A DNA stretch of 64,000 nucleotides from Paenibacillus xylaniclasticus (GTDB lineage: Bacteria; Bacillota; Bacilli; Paenibacillales; Paenibacillaceae). The stretch is taken from NCBI RefSeq assembly GCF_004001065.1, contig NZ_BIML01000002.1, positions 62,001 to 126,000 on the forward strand, given 5' to 3'. Below the pieces are notes generated by a model. The model did no database searches, was not told the origin of the DNA, and saw only the letters and a list, made by a program, of their open reading frames with translations. A program made the translations under genes and the position numbers. Of the stretch, positions 35,157 to 43,750 are shown piece after piece; the stretch's first letter is position 1; every line of letters starts with the position of its first letter.

Positions 35157-35167
35157 TCATCTATCCC

Positions 35168-35893
35168 TTAACTTCGTCCACCGCGAAACTTCTGTGCATG
35201 AGCACGCGCTTCCTCGGCGTTCGTAACGCGGTTACGGCTCCATTCCAGCAGGATGCGGTCAATATAACGAAAATGCAGCTTGCCCGCAAATACCGCTTCC
35301 TTCAACGCGAAACGAATAATTTCGTCCGAATACTTATCTTGATCGAGCCAAGCTGCAATCGTCTCACATTCCATCGGTGACAACGGCCTGCCGAATTCCT
35401 GCTCGAACACAGTAAATAAATTATCGGCCCCTTGCGCAGCGCTCTCGCCTTCGGCCTTCACCGTACTTGTAGCCCCCGACGCTGGTTTAACCGCCGAAGA
35501 ATCGGAAAGCGTCTTCCCCTCGCGCTTCATCGCCGCTGCATGCTGGCCAGAGCGAATAAGCCAGCTTGTCCAATCGTACCGCTCGAATCGGACGCCAGAT
35601 ACCGGGTCCAAATCTTCCTCGATCGTCAGCAGCCCTTCCTTCATCAGCTTACGAATCGATTGTACAACCGCATTAATCGGCTTGCCCATCCGGTCAGCCA
35701 GCTGCTCCGGAGTCGGAAACTCGTTACCCTCCGACTCCCGAAACGCCATCAGATGGACAAGCAGCATCATTTCGCTCTCTTCCACTCCTAATGCGCGATA
35801 CGTACGCAGAAGCGCGGAGGGGATGAATACCCCTCCGCCGCTCATTGCATCCGCTAAGCCGCGCGCATACGCCTTCCATATTTCGTCCTTCAA
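35168..35893 (-). CDS. dnaD: Replication initiation/restart protein DnaD
   Basis: DnaD helps recruit the replicative helicase in Firmicute primosome assembly. The 241-residue protein has an N-terminal winged-helix domain (residues about 20-110, including PTPEQLADRMGKPINAVVQSI). A Ser/Ala/Lys linker follows, and then the DnaD C-terminal domain (about 160-225) ending with YIDRILLEW, matching the YxxxIxxxW signature. It lies 39 bp after asnS, the conserved Bacillus order asnS-dnaD. nth does not follow as it does in B. subtilis; a terminator does. Confidence 0.92.
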   Translation of the reverse strand: MKDEIWKAYARGLADAMSGGGVFIPSALLRTYRALGVEESEMMLLVHLMAFRESEGNEFPTPEQLADRMGKPINAVVQSIRKLMKEGLLTIEEDLDPVSGVRFERYDWTSWLIRSGQHAAAMKREGKTLSDSSAVKPASGATSTVKAEGESAAQGADNLFTVFEQEFGRPLSPMECETIAAWLDQDKYSDEIIRFALKEAVFAGKLHFRYIDRILLEWSRNRVTNAEEARAHAQKFRGGRS

Positions 35894-35932
35894 CCGATGT
35901 CCCTCCCAAGCAGCGAATAACCTCTTGATCGA

Positions 35933-37234
35933 TTAAGGATAGAGCCGATACAGCGTACGAGGAAAAGCAATCGTTTCCCTTACGTGCTCCAAACCGCATA
36001 TCCATGCGACTGTTCGTTCAAGACCAAGTCCGAAGCCTGAATGCGGCACCGTGCCGTAACGGCGAAGATCCATATACCAAGCATAAGCTTCTTCTGGCAG
36101 CTCATGCTCCTTGAATCGCTGTGCCATCAGCTCTGGGTCGTCGATCCGCTGGGAGCCGCCAATAATTTCGCCATAGCCTTCTGGTGCAATTAAATCAGCA
36201 CATAGCACAACCTCGGGCCGTGAAGGGTCCGGCTTCATATAGAACGCTTTGAACGATGCCGGATAATGCGTAATAAATACCGGTCGATCGAACTTCTCGG
36301 CTATAGCCGTCTCATGCGGAGCACCAAAGTCTTCACCCCACGGCAGGTCGAAGCCTTCCTTATGAAGCAGCTCAATCGCTTCGTCATACGTTATGCGCGG
36401 GAATGGAGCCTGCACCTGCTCCAGCTTCGAAATATCGCGGCCAATTGTCTCAAGCTCCGCCTTGCAGTTGGCGACTACCGACTGAACGACGTACGTAATG
36501 AACTGCTCCTGCACTTCCAAATTCTGTTCGTGGTCGACGAACGCCATCTCCGGCTCAATCATCCAGAATTCAATGAGATGCCGGCGAGTCTTCGACTTCT
36601 CCGCACGGAATGTCGGTCCGAACGAGTACACTTTCCCAAGCGCCATTGCCGCCGCTTCCATGTACAGCTGTCCACTCTGCGTGAGATAAGCATCCTCATC
36701 GAAATATTTGGTATGGAACAAATTCGTCGTTCCTTCACAGGATGAAGGTGTCAGAATCGGTGGATCGACAAGTGTAAAGCCTCGATCATCAAAAAACTTC
36801 TGGATTGCACGAATAATCTGCGCCCTGATGACAAGAATCGCACGCTGCTTCGGCGACCGAAGCCACAGATGCCGACGATCCATCAGGAAGTCGATGCCGT
36901 GCTCCTTCGGCGTTATTGGATACTCTTCCGTAAGCTGAATGATATCCACGCCGGTAACCGTCAGCTCGTAACCAGACGGACTGCGCGGCTCCTCACGCAC
37001 AATGCCCGTCACATATAACGAGCTTTCCTGCGTCAGCTGTTTGGCCGCTTCCCAAGCTTCCTCCTCAACCTCGTTCTTCGCGATGACACCTTGAATAAAG
37101 CCCGAGCCGTCCCGGAGCTTTAGAAATTGGATTTTGCCGCTGGACCGTTTGCCCTGCAACCAGCATCCGATGACAACCGTTTCACCGACTTTACCAGACA
37201 GCTCGCGAATGGTTGTCAGTTTGCTCGTTTGCAT
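35933..37234 (-). CDS. asnS: Asparaginyl-tRNA synthetase
   Basis: AsnS charges tRNA-Asn. The 433-residue class II synthetase has an OB-fold anticodon domain (residues 15-110: [20 protein letters not shown]) and the catalytic core. This includes motif 2 ([20 protein letters not shown], near 215) and motif 3 ([20 protein letters not shown], near 405). The Asn/Asp distinction favours AsnRS by sequence style and by its place beside dnaD. A GGAGAGAGGGTGG region precedes the ATG. B. subtilis has aspB upstream of asnS; here ackA-hbd occupy that position. Confidence 0.94.
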   Translation of the reverse strand: MQTSKLTTIRELSGKVGETVVIGCWLQGKRSSGKIQFLKLRDGSGFIQGVIAKNEVEEEAWEAAKQLTQESSLYVTGIVREEPRSPSGYELTVTGVDIIQLTEEYPITPKEHGIDFLMDRRHLWLRSPKQRAILVIRAQIIRAIQKFFDDRGFTLVDPPILTPSSCEGTTNLFHTKYFDEDAYLTQSGQLYMEAAAMALGKVYSFGPTFRAEKSKTRRHLIEFWMIEPEMAFVDHEQNLEVQEQFITYVVQSVVANCKAELETIGRDISKLEQVQAPFPRITYDEAIELLHKEGFDLPWGEDFGAPHETAIAEKFDRPVFITHYPASFKAFYMKPDPSRPEVVLCADLIAPEGYGEIIGGSQRIDDPELMAQRFKEHELPEEAYAWYMDLRRYGTVPHSGFGLGLERTVAWICGLEHVRETIAFPRTLYRLYP

Positions 37235-37312
37235 GCAGCCACCCTCTCTCCTTGAAAGATAATCGTCGTGCTCGTTTAAATCTACACCTATAATTATCGT
37301 AAAAGCGGATGT

Positions 37313-38551
37313 TTATGATTCAGACTGCGATGTTGAAGCCTGCCGTTTCTGCTGTTGTTTAACAATAGAGTAAGTATCGCGTGCAATGAGCAGCTCCTCG
37401 TTCGTCGGTACGACAAGCACTTTCACACGGGACGAATCCGCAGATATGATCCGCGTGTCCTTGCGGCGTTCGTTATTGCGCGCCTCATCTAGCTCAATTC
37501 CAAGGAACGTTAATCCGTCACATACTGCTTTGCGGAGCACAGACGAATTCTCGCCTACGCCTGCCGTAAAGACGAGTGTATCGATACCGTTCATCGCGGC
37601 TGCATAAGCACCGATATATTTTCGTACCCGATAGGCGTACATGTCAAAAGCAAGCTTCGCGTTCTTATCCCCTTCGCTCATCGCTTCAGTTATCTCACGC
37701 ATATCGCTCGACAAACCACTGATCGCCTGCAGCCCACTGTGCTTATTTAGCATTGAGTTTACTTCACTGACGCTCAAATCCTCTTTATTCATAACGAACG
37801 GCACGACAGCCGGATCGAGATCACCGCTTCTCGTTCCCATCATTAAGCCTTCTAGCGGTGTCATCCCCATGCTTGTATCGATCGATTGGCCATCCTTAAT
37901 GGCCGTGCAGCTTGCACCGTTGCCAATATGGCACGATACCATTTTGAGCGTCTCGAGCGGCTGCTTCAAGAAAGCAGCCGCTTGCTCGCTCACATAAGCA
38001 TGCGAGGTACCATGAAAGCCGTAGCGGCGAACTTTGTGGCGGCGGTACAACACCATCGGAATGGCGTACAAATAAGCCTCGCGCGGCATCGTCTGATGGA
38101 ACGCTGTATCGAATACAAGAACTTGCGGCACGTCCGGCAAATTCGCCTCGACAGCTGTAATGCCCATCATATGAGCCGGATTATGCAGCGGAGCAAGGTC
38201 GAACAGCTTACGGATTTCGAGCTTCACCTCAGGTGTGACCAGTACGGATTGCTTGAACGCTTCGCCGCCGTGTACGACGCGGTGGCCAACTGCATCGATT
38301 TCGCTGATCGATTCGATGACCCCGGTCTTCGGATTGACAAGCATGTCAAGGACACGCCGAACAGCCATCGTATGCTCCAAAATTTCGCTTACGCTGCGAA
38401 CCTCCGTCTTCCCGACCTTCTCATGCGTTACGATTGAGGAATCCATGCCGATGCGCTCCACTCGTCCGTTAGCAAGCACCTTCTCATTCGTCATGTCATA
38501 CAATTGATACTTAAGTGAGGAGCTCCCCGCATTAATAACTAATACTTTCAT
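37313..38551 (-). CDS. ackA: Acetate kinase
   Basis: AckA interconverts acetyl phosphate and ADP with acetate and ATP. The 412-residue protein has the N-terminal phosphate motif VLVINAGSSSLKYQLYD, VGHRVVHGGE near 85, RRYGFHGTSHAYV near 175, GNGASCTAI near 210, and TSMGMTPLEGLMMGTRSGDLD. These are acetate-kinase signatures rather than butyrate kinase. Its start overlaps the end of the hydroxyacyl-CoA dehydrogenase gene by 4 bp (ATGA), an unusual partnership suggesting use of acyl-CoA or acyl-phosphate intermediates together. No pta lies in the window. Confidence 0.94.
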   Translation of the reverse strand: MKVLVINAGSSSLKYQLYDMTNEKVLANGRVERIGMDSSIVTHEKVGKTEVRSVSEILEHTMAVRRVLDMLVNPKTGVIESISEIDAVGHRVVHGGEAFKQSVLVTPEVKLEIRKLFDLAPLHNPAHMMGITAVEANLPDVPQVLVFDTAFHQTMPREAYLYAIPMVLYRRHKVRRYGFHGTSHAYVSEQAAAFLKQPLETLKMVSCHIGNGASCTAIKDGQSIDTSMGMTPLEGLMMGTRSGDLDPAVVPFVMNKEDLSVSEVNSMLNKHSGLQAISGLSSDMREITEAMSEGDKNAKLAFDMYAYRVRKYIGAYAAAMNGIDTLVFTAGVGENSSVLRKAVCDGLTFLGIELDEARNNERRKDTRIISADSSRVKVLVVPTNEELLIARDTYSIVKQQQKRQASTSQSES

Positions 38552-39420
38552 ATCCGATCGCCGTCCTTATCGTATTGGAAGAAGCCTACGCCAGTCTTAA
38601 CACCAAGATGTCCTGCTCGAACCATTTTTTTGAGTACGATGGAAGGACGATATTTCAATTCTCCGTATTCGCGGAACATCCGCTCTAACGCAGCCAACAC
38701 CGAATCAAGACCGAACCGATCCGCCATCTCAAACGGTCCATGCTGGAATGAGTAGCCAATACGCATCGCGCTGTCGATATCGTCTGCGGAGGCAACCCCT
38801 TCCTCCAGTACGTGAAGAGCCTCATTAATGAACAAGCAAATAAGACGCGTGGTGACGAAGCCTGGAGATTCGAACACCATGACGCCCTTCTTATTCGTCA
38901 CTTCTTCGATAAAATGCTTCGTCCGCTCGAATGTATCGTCTGACGTCTTCAAGCCGCGGACAATTTCTACGAGATCGATTTTGGAAACCGGGTATACAAA
39001 ATGAGTGCCGATAACTCTTTCTGGATGCTGTGTAACGCTTGCAAGCTCGGTCAAGCTAAGTGTCGACGTATTGCTTGCCAGAATGACGTGCTCGTCGAAG
39101 ATTTGGTCAAGCCGCTCGAATATTTCTTTCTTCGCCTCTAAATCTTCGGATATCGTCTCGATGACAATGTCACAATCTGCCACCTGCTCAATTCGCTCCA
39201 GTGGATGAATGCGGTTCAGCACCAGCTTCTTCTCCGCCTGGGTCATCGCCCATTTCTCAATCTGTTTATCTAGGCTGAGACCAATCTGGACAAGCCCTGC
39301 TTCGAGCTTTTCCGCTGATTGCTCCACCACGTATACGTCAAGCCCTTTATAGGCCAACATTTCTGCAATACCTTGCCCCATAGTTCCAATGCCGATTACG
39401 CCTGCTTTTCTTACCGTCAA
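38548..39420 (-). CDS. hbd: 3-hydroxybutyryl-CoA dehydrogenase
   Basis: Hbd oxidizes or reduces (S)-3-hydroxybutyryl-CoA and acetoacetyl-CoA with NAD(H). The 290-residue protein has GVIGIGTMGQGIAEMLAYKG at the N-terminus, the acidic strand-2 end VYVVEQS, SNTSTLSLTELA with catalytic Ser, and GTHFVYPV. The C-terminal domain has SPGFVTTRLICLFINEA and the ending GVKTGVGFFQYDKDG. The start is a TTG at 39420 with GGAGG 8 nt upstream. The frame is open to 39513, but that stretch runs through the terminator of the next gene, so it is not coding. It is coupled to ackA. Confidence 0.9.
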   Translation of the reverse strand: MTVRKAGVIGIGTMGQGIAEMLAYKGLDVYVVEQSAEKLEAGLVQIGLSLDKQIEKWAMTQAEKKLVLNRIHPLERIEQVADCDIVIETISEDLEAKKEIFERLDQIFDEHVILASNTSTLSLTELASVTQHPERVIGTHFVYPVSKIDLVEIVRGLKTSDDTFERTKHFIEEVTNKKGVMVFESPGFVTTRLICLFINEALHVLEEGVASADDIDSAMRIGYSFQHGPFEMADRFGLDSVLAALERMFREYGELKYRPSIVLKKMVRAGHLGVKTGVGFFQYDKDGDRI

Positions 39421-39496
39421 TTGGCTCTCCTCCGCTCCACCCGATGCTGAATTAAATATGAATGTAAACGTATTTATTATAACGTTAATTAAACAA

Positions 39497-39531
39497 AATA
39501 AGAAGTCGGACACATGGTCTGACTTCTTTTT
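39497..39531 (-). terminator. Terminator after the FtsH-like gene
   Basis: AAGAAGTCGGAC / GTCTGACTTCTT form a stem with a 5-nt loop, with T-runs on both strands (TTATTTTG on the minus strand). It lies 9 bp after the stop at 39540 and precedes the hbd start. Confidence 0.85.
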
Positions 39532-39539
39532 GTCAATAA

Positions 39540-41060
39540 TTACATCGCATTCGCAGTTGGAGCTTTTGCTTCGCAGATTAAAGCACGGAACTTACTGCCG
39601 TCTACCGTTTCCTCGCGGACAAGGATGTCCAGCGCGTATTCGAAGACGTGAAGCTGAGCTTGCAGCTGCTCCTTCGTATCATTTAGCAGCTTTTCCAGCA
39701 TACCGGAAGCGATACCCGACAGCTTCTCCGGCGTCAGCATGCCCGGATCGATAATGCCAAGCTCAGTCAAGCCGCTTTCCGCCATCGTCCGCACCATATT
39801 AATCGCCTGTTCAAAGTCGCCTCGTGATCCGGTGCTGCGGCTACCATAAAAAATTTCTTCTGCTGCAGCGCCGCCGAGCGCGATTTGGATTTGGCCTTCC
39901 ATATAAGCTTTCGTATACAAATAACGCTCGCGCTGTGGCTGATGACGAACATAGCCGAGCGCTTGACCACGCGGCGACAGCGTAACATTCGCGACGCTGC
40001 CCGGTGCCACAAGCTCTGCCATAATCGCGTGGCCCAGCTCATGTCTTGCGACCCGAATCCGTTCTTCCTCCGTGGTCTCCCTATCCGTCTTCTCGCCCAT
40101 CATCACTTTATCAATCGCAGCGGTTAAATGTGAGCGACCAATCATTTCCGAATGATCGCGCATCGCATAGATGGCCGCTTCATTCATCACACTTTCCAAC
40201 TGAGCGCCAGAGAAGCCGAATGTTTCTGCAGCAGCGCGGTCAAGCAGCTCCTCCGATTCGAGCGGCTTATTCTTTGCATGAATGTGCAAAATATGCAGCC
40301 GTCCCTTCACGTCCGGCAGCTCGACGCCGATATGACGGTCAAAACGGCCCGGACGCAGCAGCGCTGGATCAAGCATCTCTTTCCGGTTAGTCGCCGCCAT
40401 AAGCAGTATACGCGGCGTCTCAGACGTATGAATGCCGTCCATCTCCGTAAGCAGCTGGTTAAGCGTCTGGTCGTACTCGCGCTGTTGACCGCCGTCTCGT
40501 TTGCCGCCAATGACATCAATCTCGTCAATAAAGATAACTGCAGCCTGTTTGCCTGCTTTAACCGCCTTTCGACGTGCTTCATTAAACAAATCACGAATAC
40601 GGCTTGCGCCGACACCGACATACATCTCAACGAATTCACTGCCCGATGCTGCTAAGAATACCGAATCAGTATAATGTGCTGCCGCTTTTGCAAGCAGCGT
40701 TTTACCTGTACCCGGAGGGCCTGTTAACAAGATGCCTTTCATTGGACGAATGCCAAGACGTGCGATTTCATCCTTCTTCACAAGAAAATCAAGCGCTTCA
40801 ATAAGCTCCTTCTTCGCCCGCTCCTGGCCGCCGATCTGGTCAAATGACAGCGGCTCAGAAACCTTCTGCTTCTTAGCGGTTACCCCTTTGGAGGCAGCGA
40901 GCGGTCCTTGCCCTTTCAGCCTGGCCGCATATACAAGACCAGCGGCAATACCGCCGATAACGGCCAGTGGAAGTAAATTTACTCCTCTATACAATAGAAA
41001 AATTACGAACGCGCAAGCAGCGCCGATTCCGATCTCCAGCTTATAGTTGCGCAGCATCAT
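39540..41060 (-). CDS. FtsH-like AAA+ metalloprotease lacking the extracytoplasmic domain
   Basis: This 506-residue protein has two adjacent N-terminal transmembrane helices (residues about 8-45) without the ~70-residue periplasmic-side domain of true FtsH. An AAA+ module follows: GPPGTGKT near 113, VIFIDEID near 172 and the second region of homology TNRKEMLDPALLRPGRFDR. An M41 peptidase domain comes next, with the zinc motif HELGH (near 350) and the third ligand Asp in GSRGDFEQA. It is therefore an active-site-complete membrane protease, shorter than housekeeping FtsH (about 640 aa), and probably a paralogue. It overlaps the end of the small membrane protein gene upstream by about 20 bp. Targets are unknown. 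Confidence 0.87.
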   Translation of the reverse strand: MMLRNYKLEIGIGAACAFVIFLLYRGVNLLPLAVIGGIAAGLVYAARLKGQGPLAASKGVTAKKQKVSEPLSFDQIGGQERAKKELIEALDFLVKKDEIARLGIRPMKGILLTGPPGTGKTLLAKAAAHYTDSVFLAASGSEFVEMYVGVGASRIRDLFNEARRKAVKAGKQAAVIFIDEIDVIGGKRDGGQQREYDQTLNQLLTEMDGIHTSETPRILLMAATNRKEMLDPALLRPGRFDRHIGVELPDVKGRLHILHIHAKNKPLESEELLDRAAAETFGFSGAQLESVMNEAAIYAMRDHSEMIGRSHLTAAIDKVMMGEKTDRETTEEERIRVARHELGHAIMAELVAPGSVANVTLSPRGQALGYVRHQPQRERYLYTKAYMEGQIQIALGGAAAEEIFYGSRSTGSRGDFEQAINMVRTMAESGLTELGIIDPGMLTPEKLSGIASGMLEKLLNDTKEQLQAQLHVFEYALDILVREETVDGSKFRALICEAKAPTANAM

Positions 41061-41586
41061 TCCACACCTCCAGCGTTGCCGGTGTACGCGGCAATATGAT
41101 GTATTTGACGGCTTCCCCTTTTCGCAGGGTTACATATACGTTCGTTTCATCCATTTCCGTCGATGCCGTCATTCCGGCATGCTTCACCGTAAGTTCATTA
41201 AGGGCTTCAGGAATATCGGAGTAAGCTTTCGTCTCCATCGCTTCCGCCACGTCGAACAGTACGGACGACCACAGCTTATCCAGCTCTGCGCTTTCCGTAT
41301 TACCGGATACGATTAATTGAAGCTTGCGTCCTTTCAAGACAGACTGCCCATCCTTCGTCAGCTGCTTGTACACGGAGCGAAGGTCAGCATTCTCGGCCAG
41401 CTTCAGCGAAACATAAACAGTACCGTTCTCTACGTTTGATTCTGAATCCACGACACCCTGTAATCCGCTCACAGCCTTCGATAGCGGCTCCTTCACGGCC
41501 ATATGATCATAGGCGAACCAGCCTCCGAAGAGAAGACCGCCTGTAACGGCAACCGATAAGACAGCAGGTACAATACGCACTCGCAT
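41041..41586 (-). CDS. Single-pass membrane protein of unknown function, coupled to the FtsH-like protease
   Basis: This 181-residue protein starts at 41586 (MRVRIVPAVLS) with GAGGAGG 10 nt upstream; the frame extends further but without a site. One N-terminal helix (about 5-28) is followed by an extracytoplasmic part of about 150 residues with a repeated alpha/beta pattern (YVSLKLAENADLRSVYKQL, then VYVTLRKGEAVKYII). I do not recognize a family. Its stop codon lies 20 bp inside the FtsH-like gene, so the two are translationally coupled. A role as adaptor, substrate or regulator of the protease is inferred from that overlap only. Confidence 0.75.
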   Translation of the reverse strand: MRVRIVPAVLSVAVTGGLLFGGWFAYDHMAVKEPLSKAVSGLQGVVDSESNVENGTVYVSLKLAENADLRSVYKQLTKDGQSVLKGRKLQLIVSGNTESAELDKLWSSVLFDVAEAMETKAYSDIPEALNELTVKHAGMTASTEMDETNVYVTLRKGEAVKYIILPRTPATLEVWNDAAQL

Positions 41587-41832
41587 CGTTCGCAAACCTC
41601 CTCGTATTGTGCTATAAAAGTAAAAAGCGTCGCAAAGAGATGTGCTTCGTGACATAAAGCATACAGCCGGATCGTTGCGCCTACACGTTTACGCTACGAG
41701 CGCAAACCTTACAAGCCTGCCAACCACCATACTGTATGCTTTGACTCTCCGCTTTCCTTTGCGACAGCTTTGCATTCATCATTATCTATCAATAGATCTA
41801 TCAATATGCATCTCTCATTTGCTACATGAAGA

Positions 41833-41852
41833 GTATATCACAATTGATATAC
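41833..41852. promoter_or_regulatory. 20-bp palindrome, candidate operator, in the gap 41587-41917
   Basis: GTATATCA-CAAT-TGATATAC is a palindrome with 8-bp arms. Nearby (about 41797-41820) is a tandem duplication of ATCTATCAATA. Both lie in the 331-bp gap upstream of the membrane-protein/FtsH-like pair, about 250 bp from its start. No gene is visible in the gap; the short plus-strand frame there has no family character. Confidence 0.45.
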
Positions 41853-41871
41853 GATTCGTCTGTGTAATAAA

Positions 41872-41907
41872 AGGAAACGCCGCCAGGCGGCAAGCCTGAC
41901 GGCGTAT
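41872..41907 (-). terminator. Intrinsic terminator after ypmB
   Basis: On the minus strand ACGCCGTCAGGC pairs with GCCTGGCGGCGT around a short TTGCC loop and is followed by TTCCTTTTATT. It begins about 10 bp after the ypmB stop and closes the dinG-rex-mtaD-ypmB transcript. Confidence 0.88.
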
Positions 41908-41917
41908 TGGATCGTGC

Positions 41918-42454
41918 TTATTGCTCCGCTAAACGTTTGGCGGGGAGCTTAAAGGTGTCGATTAAGGTTCCGTTCTCAAAGCTGTAGAAATCGTACATAT
42001 ATTTGCGCTGGCCGCCTTCAATACGAGAGTAATAGACTTCCCATATATGCTCGCCACCCGCAATGCCCGGGCGAATATGCTCGATCCGAGCATCCGGTTT
42101 TTTCGACTCCATCGTCAGGCGAATCTGATCCTTGCTCACCGATCGTGAGGCATATACGGTGTCTGTTACACTTTCTCGCAGCCATACGAATACCTGCTCA
42201 CCATCTTCTCTTGTACCCTCAACGACCCAAGCCGTTTCGTCCCATACAAATTTAGACAAACGGTCAATCTCAGTGAGAGATGCAGCTTCAATCGCCCGGT
42301 TCTTGGCTTGCTTCTCCTCGGACCAAGTATCTTTAAATATAGACTGATACCAGATATTGATCCCAGCAATGATGGCCAGGAGCAGAACGAGCGATAAAGC
42401 CGTCCATCTCCTCGGCGTCATATAGGGCGCCTTTTTTTTACGAGTTGCACGCAT
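41918..42454 (-). CDS. ypmB: YpmB-family membrane protein (DUF5590)
   Basis: This 178-residue protein has a basic N-terminus (MRATRKKKAP), one transmembrane helix (about 18-36) and an extracytoplasmic domain with IYASRSVSK-like and WEVYYSR segments. This is the layout of the YpmB/DUF5590 family found beside dinG in Bacillus. The function is not established. It follows mtaD by 3 bp and ends at a terminator. Assignment rests on both architecture and conserved neighbourhood (dinG upstream, asnS and dnaD further downstream). Confidence 0.78.
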   Translation of the reverse strand: MRATRKKKAPYMTPRRWTALSLVLLLAIIAGINIWYQSIFKDTWSEEKQAKNRAIEAASLTEIDRLSKFVWDETAWVVEGTREDGEQVFVWLRESVTDTVYASRSVSKDQIRLTMESKKPDARIEHIRPGIAGGEHIWEVYYSRIEGGQRKYMYDFYSFENGTLIDTFKLPAKRLAEQ

Positions 42455-42457
42455 GTC

Positions 42458-43750
42458 TTACAGCAGCCTCTCGAAGGCCGCCTGCGCTTCGCGGCGAATG
42501 CGCTCCTCATCCAGTGTCAAGCATTCGCCCTTGCGAACAACCTGCTTGCCGTCGATCCACACATGAAGAACGTCGCTTCCCGAACCAGAATAGACCAGAT
42601 GTGAGACAACATCCGTCAGCGGGAAATAATGAGGTTTGTTCAAATCGAGAGCAATGATGTCGGCTTTTTTACCAGCCTCAAGGCTACCGTAAGATTTCTC
42701 CTGCCAGATTGCGCGGGCGCCGTACAGCGTACCCAGCTTCAGCGCCTCAATAGCAGGAACGGCCGTTGGATCTCCGGAGACACCTTTATGAATTAGACCT
42801 GCTAGACGGATCTCATCGAACGTACATAAATTGTTGTTGCTGGCAGCGCCATCTGTACCGAGGGATACCGTTACGCCTGCTCGAAGCAGATCCGGCACCC
42901 TTGCGATACCGCTCGCCAGTTTCAGATTGCTAGCTACGTTATGAGATACGCTAACACCGCGTTCGGCGAGTAGAGCGATCTCTTCATCATTCAAATGAAC
43001 AGCATGTGCTAGGAGCGTCGGACGTGCGAACATACCGAGCTTATCGAGGTGCTCCACCGGGCGTGTTCCGTAATCTCGCACGTTCTGCTCGACCTCTGCA
43101 GCTGTCTCGGACATATGCGTATGCATCGGAACGTTCAAGTCATGCGAAGCTTGAACGAATCGTTCGATCAGTTCCGGAGGACATGTATATGGAGCATGCG
43201 GCGACAGCATCGTCGTAATCCGTCCATTAGCTTTACCGTTCCAGTCGCGTGCGAAGTTCACCGCTTCATCGAACTTCGCATTCACTTCCTCAGGCGAGCC
43301 GAAGCCGATTACACCACGCGTTAAGCAGCCGCGAAGGCCAGATTGCTCAACGACGCTCGCAACAATGTCCATCCGATCATACATATCGACGAACGACGTC
43401 GTTCCGGTTTTCAGCATTTCAAGCTGAGCAAGCGACGATCCCCACTTAGCAGACTCATCGTCGAATTTCGCTTCCAGCGGCCAGATTTTGTCCTGAAGCC
43501 ACGTTTGCAGCACCATATCGTCCGCAAATCCACGAAGCAGCGTCATTGGTGTATGACCGTGCGTATTTACTAGACCTGGCATAAAGACAAGTCCGTTGCC
43601 ATCAACAATTTCCGTTCCTTCCGATACTTGCGGCTCTTGTTCGCCTATGTATACAATCGTGTCGCCTTTCACGTGCAAATAACCACGAACGATGGGCTCA
43701 GCATCGTTCATCGTCACGAACAAGCCATTTTTAATTAACCATTCACTCAT
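42458..43750 (-). CDS. mtaD: 5-methylthioadenosine/S-adenosylhomocysteine deaminase (amidohydrolase)
   Basis: This 430-residue amidohydrolase has the metal ligands in GLVNTHGHTPMTLLRGFADD (near residue 65), the HTHMSETAAEVEQN segment near 215, LAHAVHLNDEE near 250, and VSLGTDGAASNNNLCTFDE near 295. These follow the MtaD/TrzN-SsnA group that deaminates methylthioadenosine and S-adenosylhomocysteine. The start at 43750 has GGAG just upstream and overlaps the rex end by 8 bp. Because methionine salvage genes (mtnE, mtnWXB) are in the same window, a role in recycling SAM by-products is plausible, though MTA deamination would compete with MTA phosphorolysis or nucleosidase routes. Confidence 0.85.
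   Translation of the reverse strand: MSEWLIKNGLFVTMNDAEPIVRGYLHVKGDTIVYIGEQEPQVSEGTEIVDGNGLVFMPGLVNTHGHTPMTLLRGFADDMVLQTWLQDKIWPLEAKFDDESAKWGSSLAQLEMLKTGTTSFVDMYDRMDIVASVVEQSGLRGCLTRGVIGFGSPEEVNAKFDEAVNFARDWNGKANGRITTMLSPHAPYTCPPELIERFVQASHDLNVPMHTHMSETAAEVEQNVRDYGTRPVEHLDKLGMFARPTLLAHAVHLNDEEIALLAERGVSVSHNVASNLKLASGIARVPDLLRAGVTVSLGTDGAASNNNLCTFDEIRLAGLIHKGVSGDPTAVPAIEALKLGTLYGARAIWQEKSYGSLEAGKKADIIALDLNKPHYFPLTDVVSHLVYSGSGSDVLHVWIDGKQVVRKGECLTLDEERIRREAQAAFERLL

Noticed and set aside
41642-41899. 85-codon plus-strand frame in the gap before ypmB
   Set aside because: No ribosome site or family character; it overlaps palindromic and terminator sequences.
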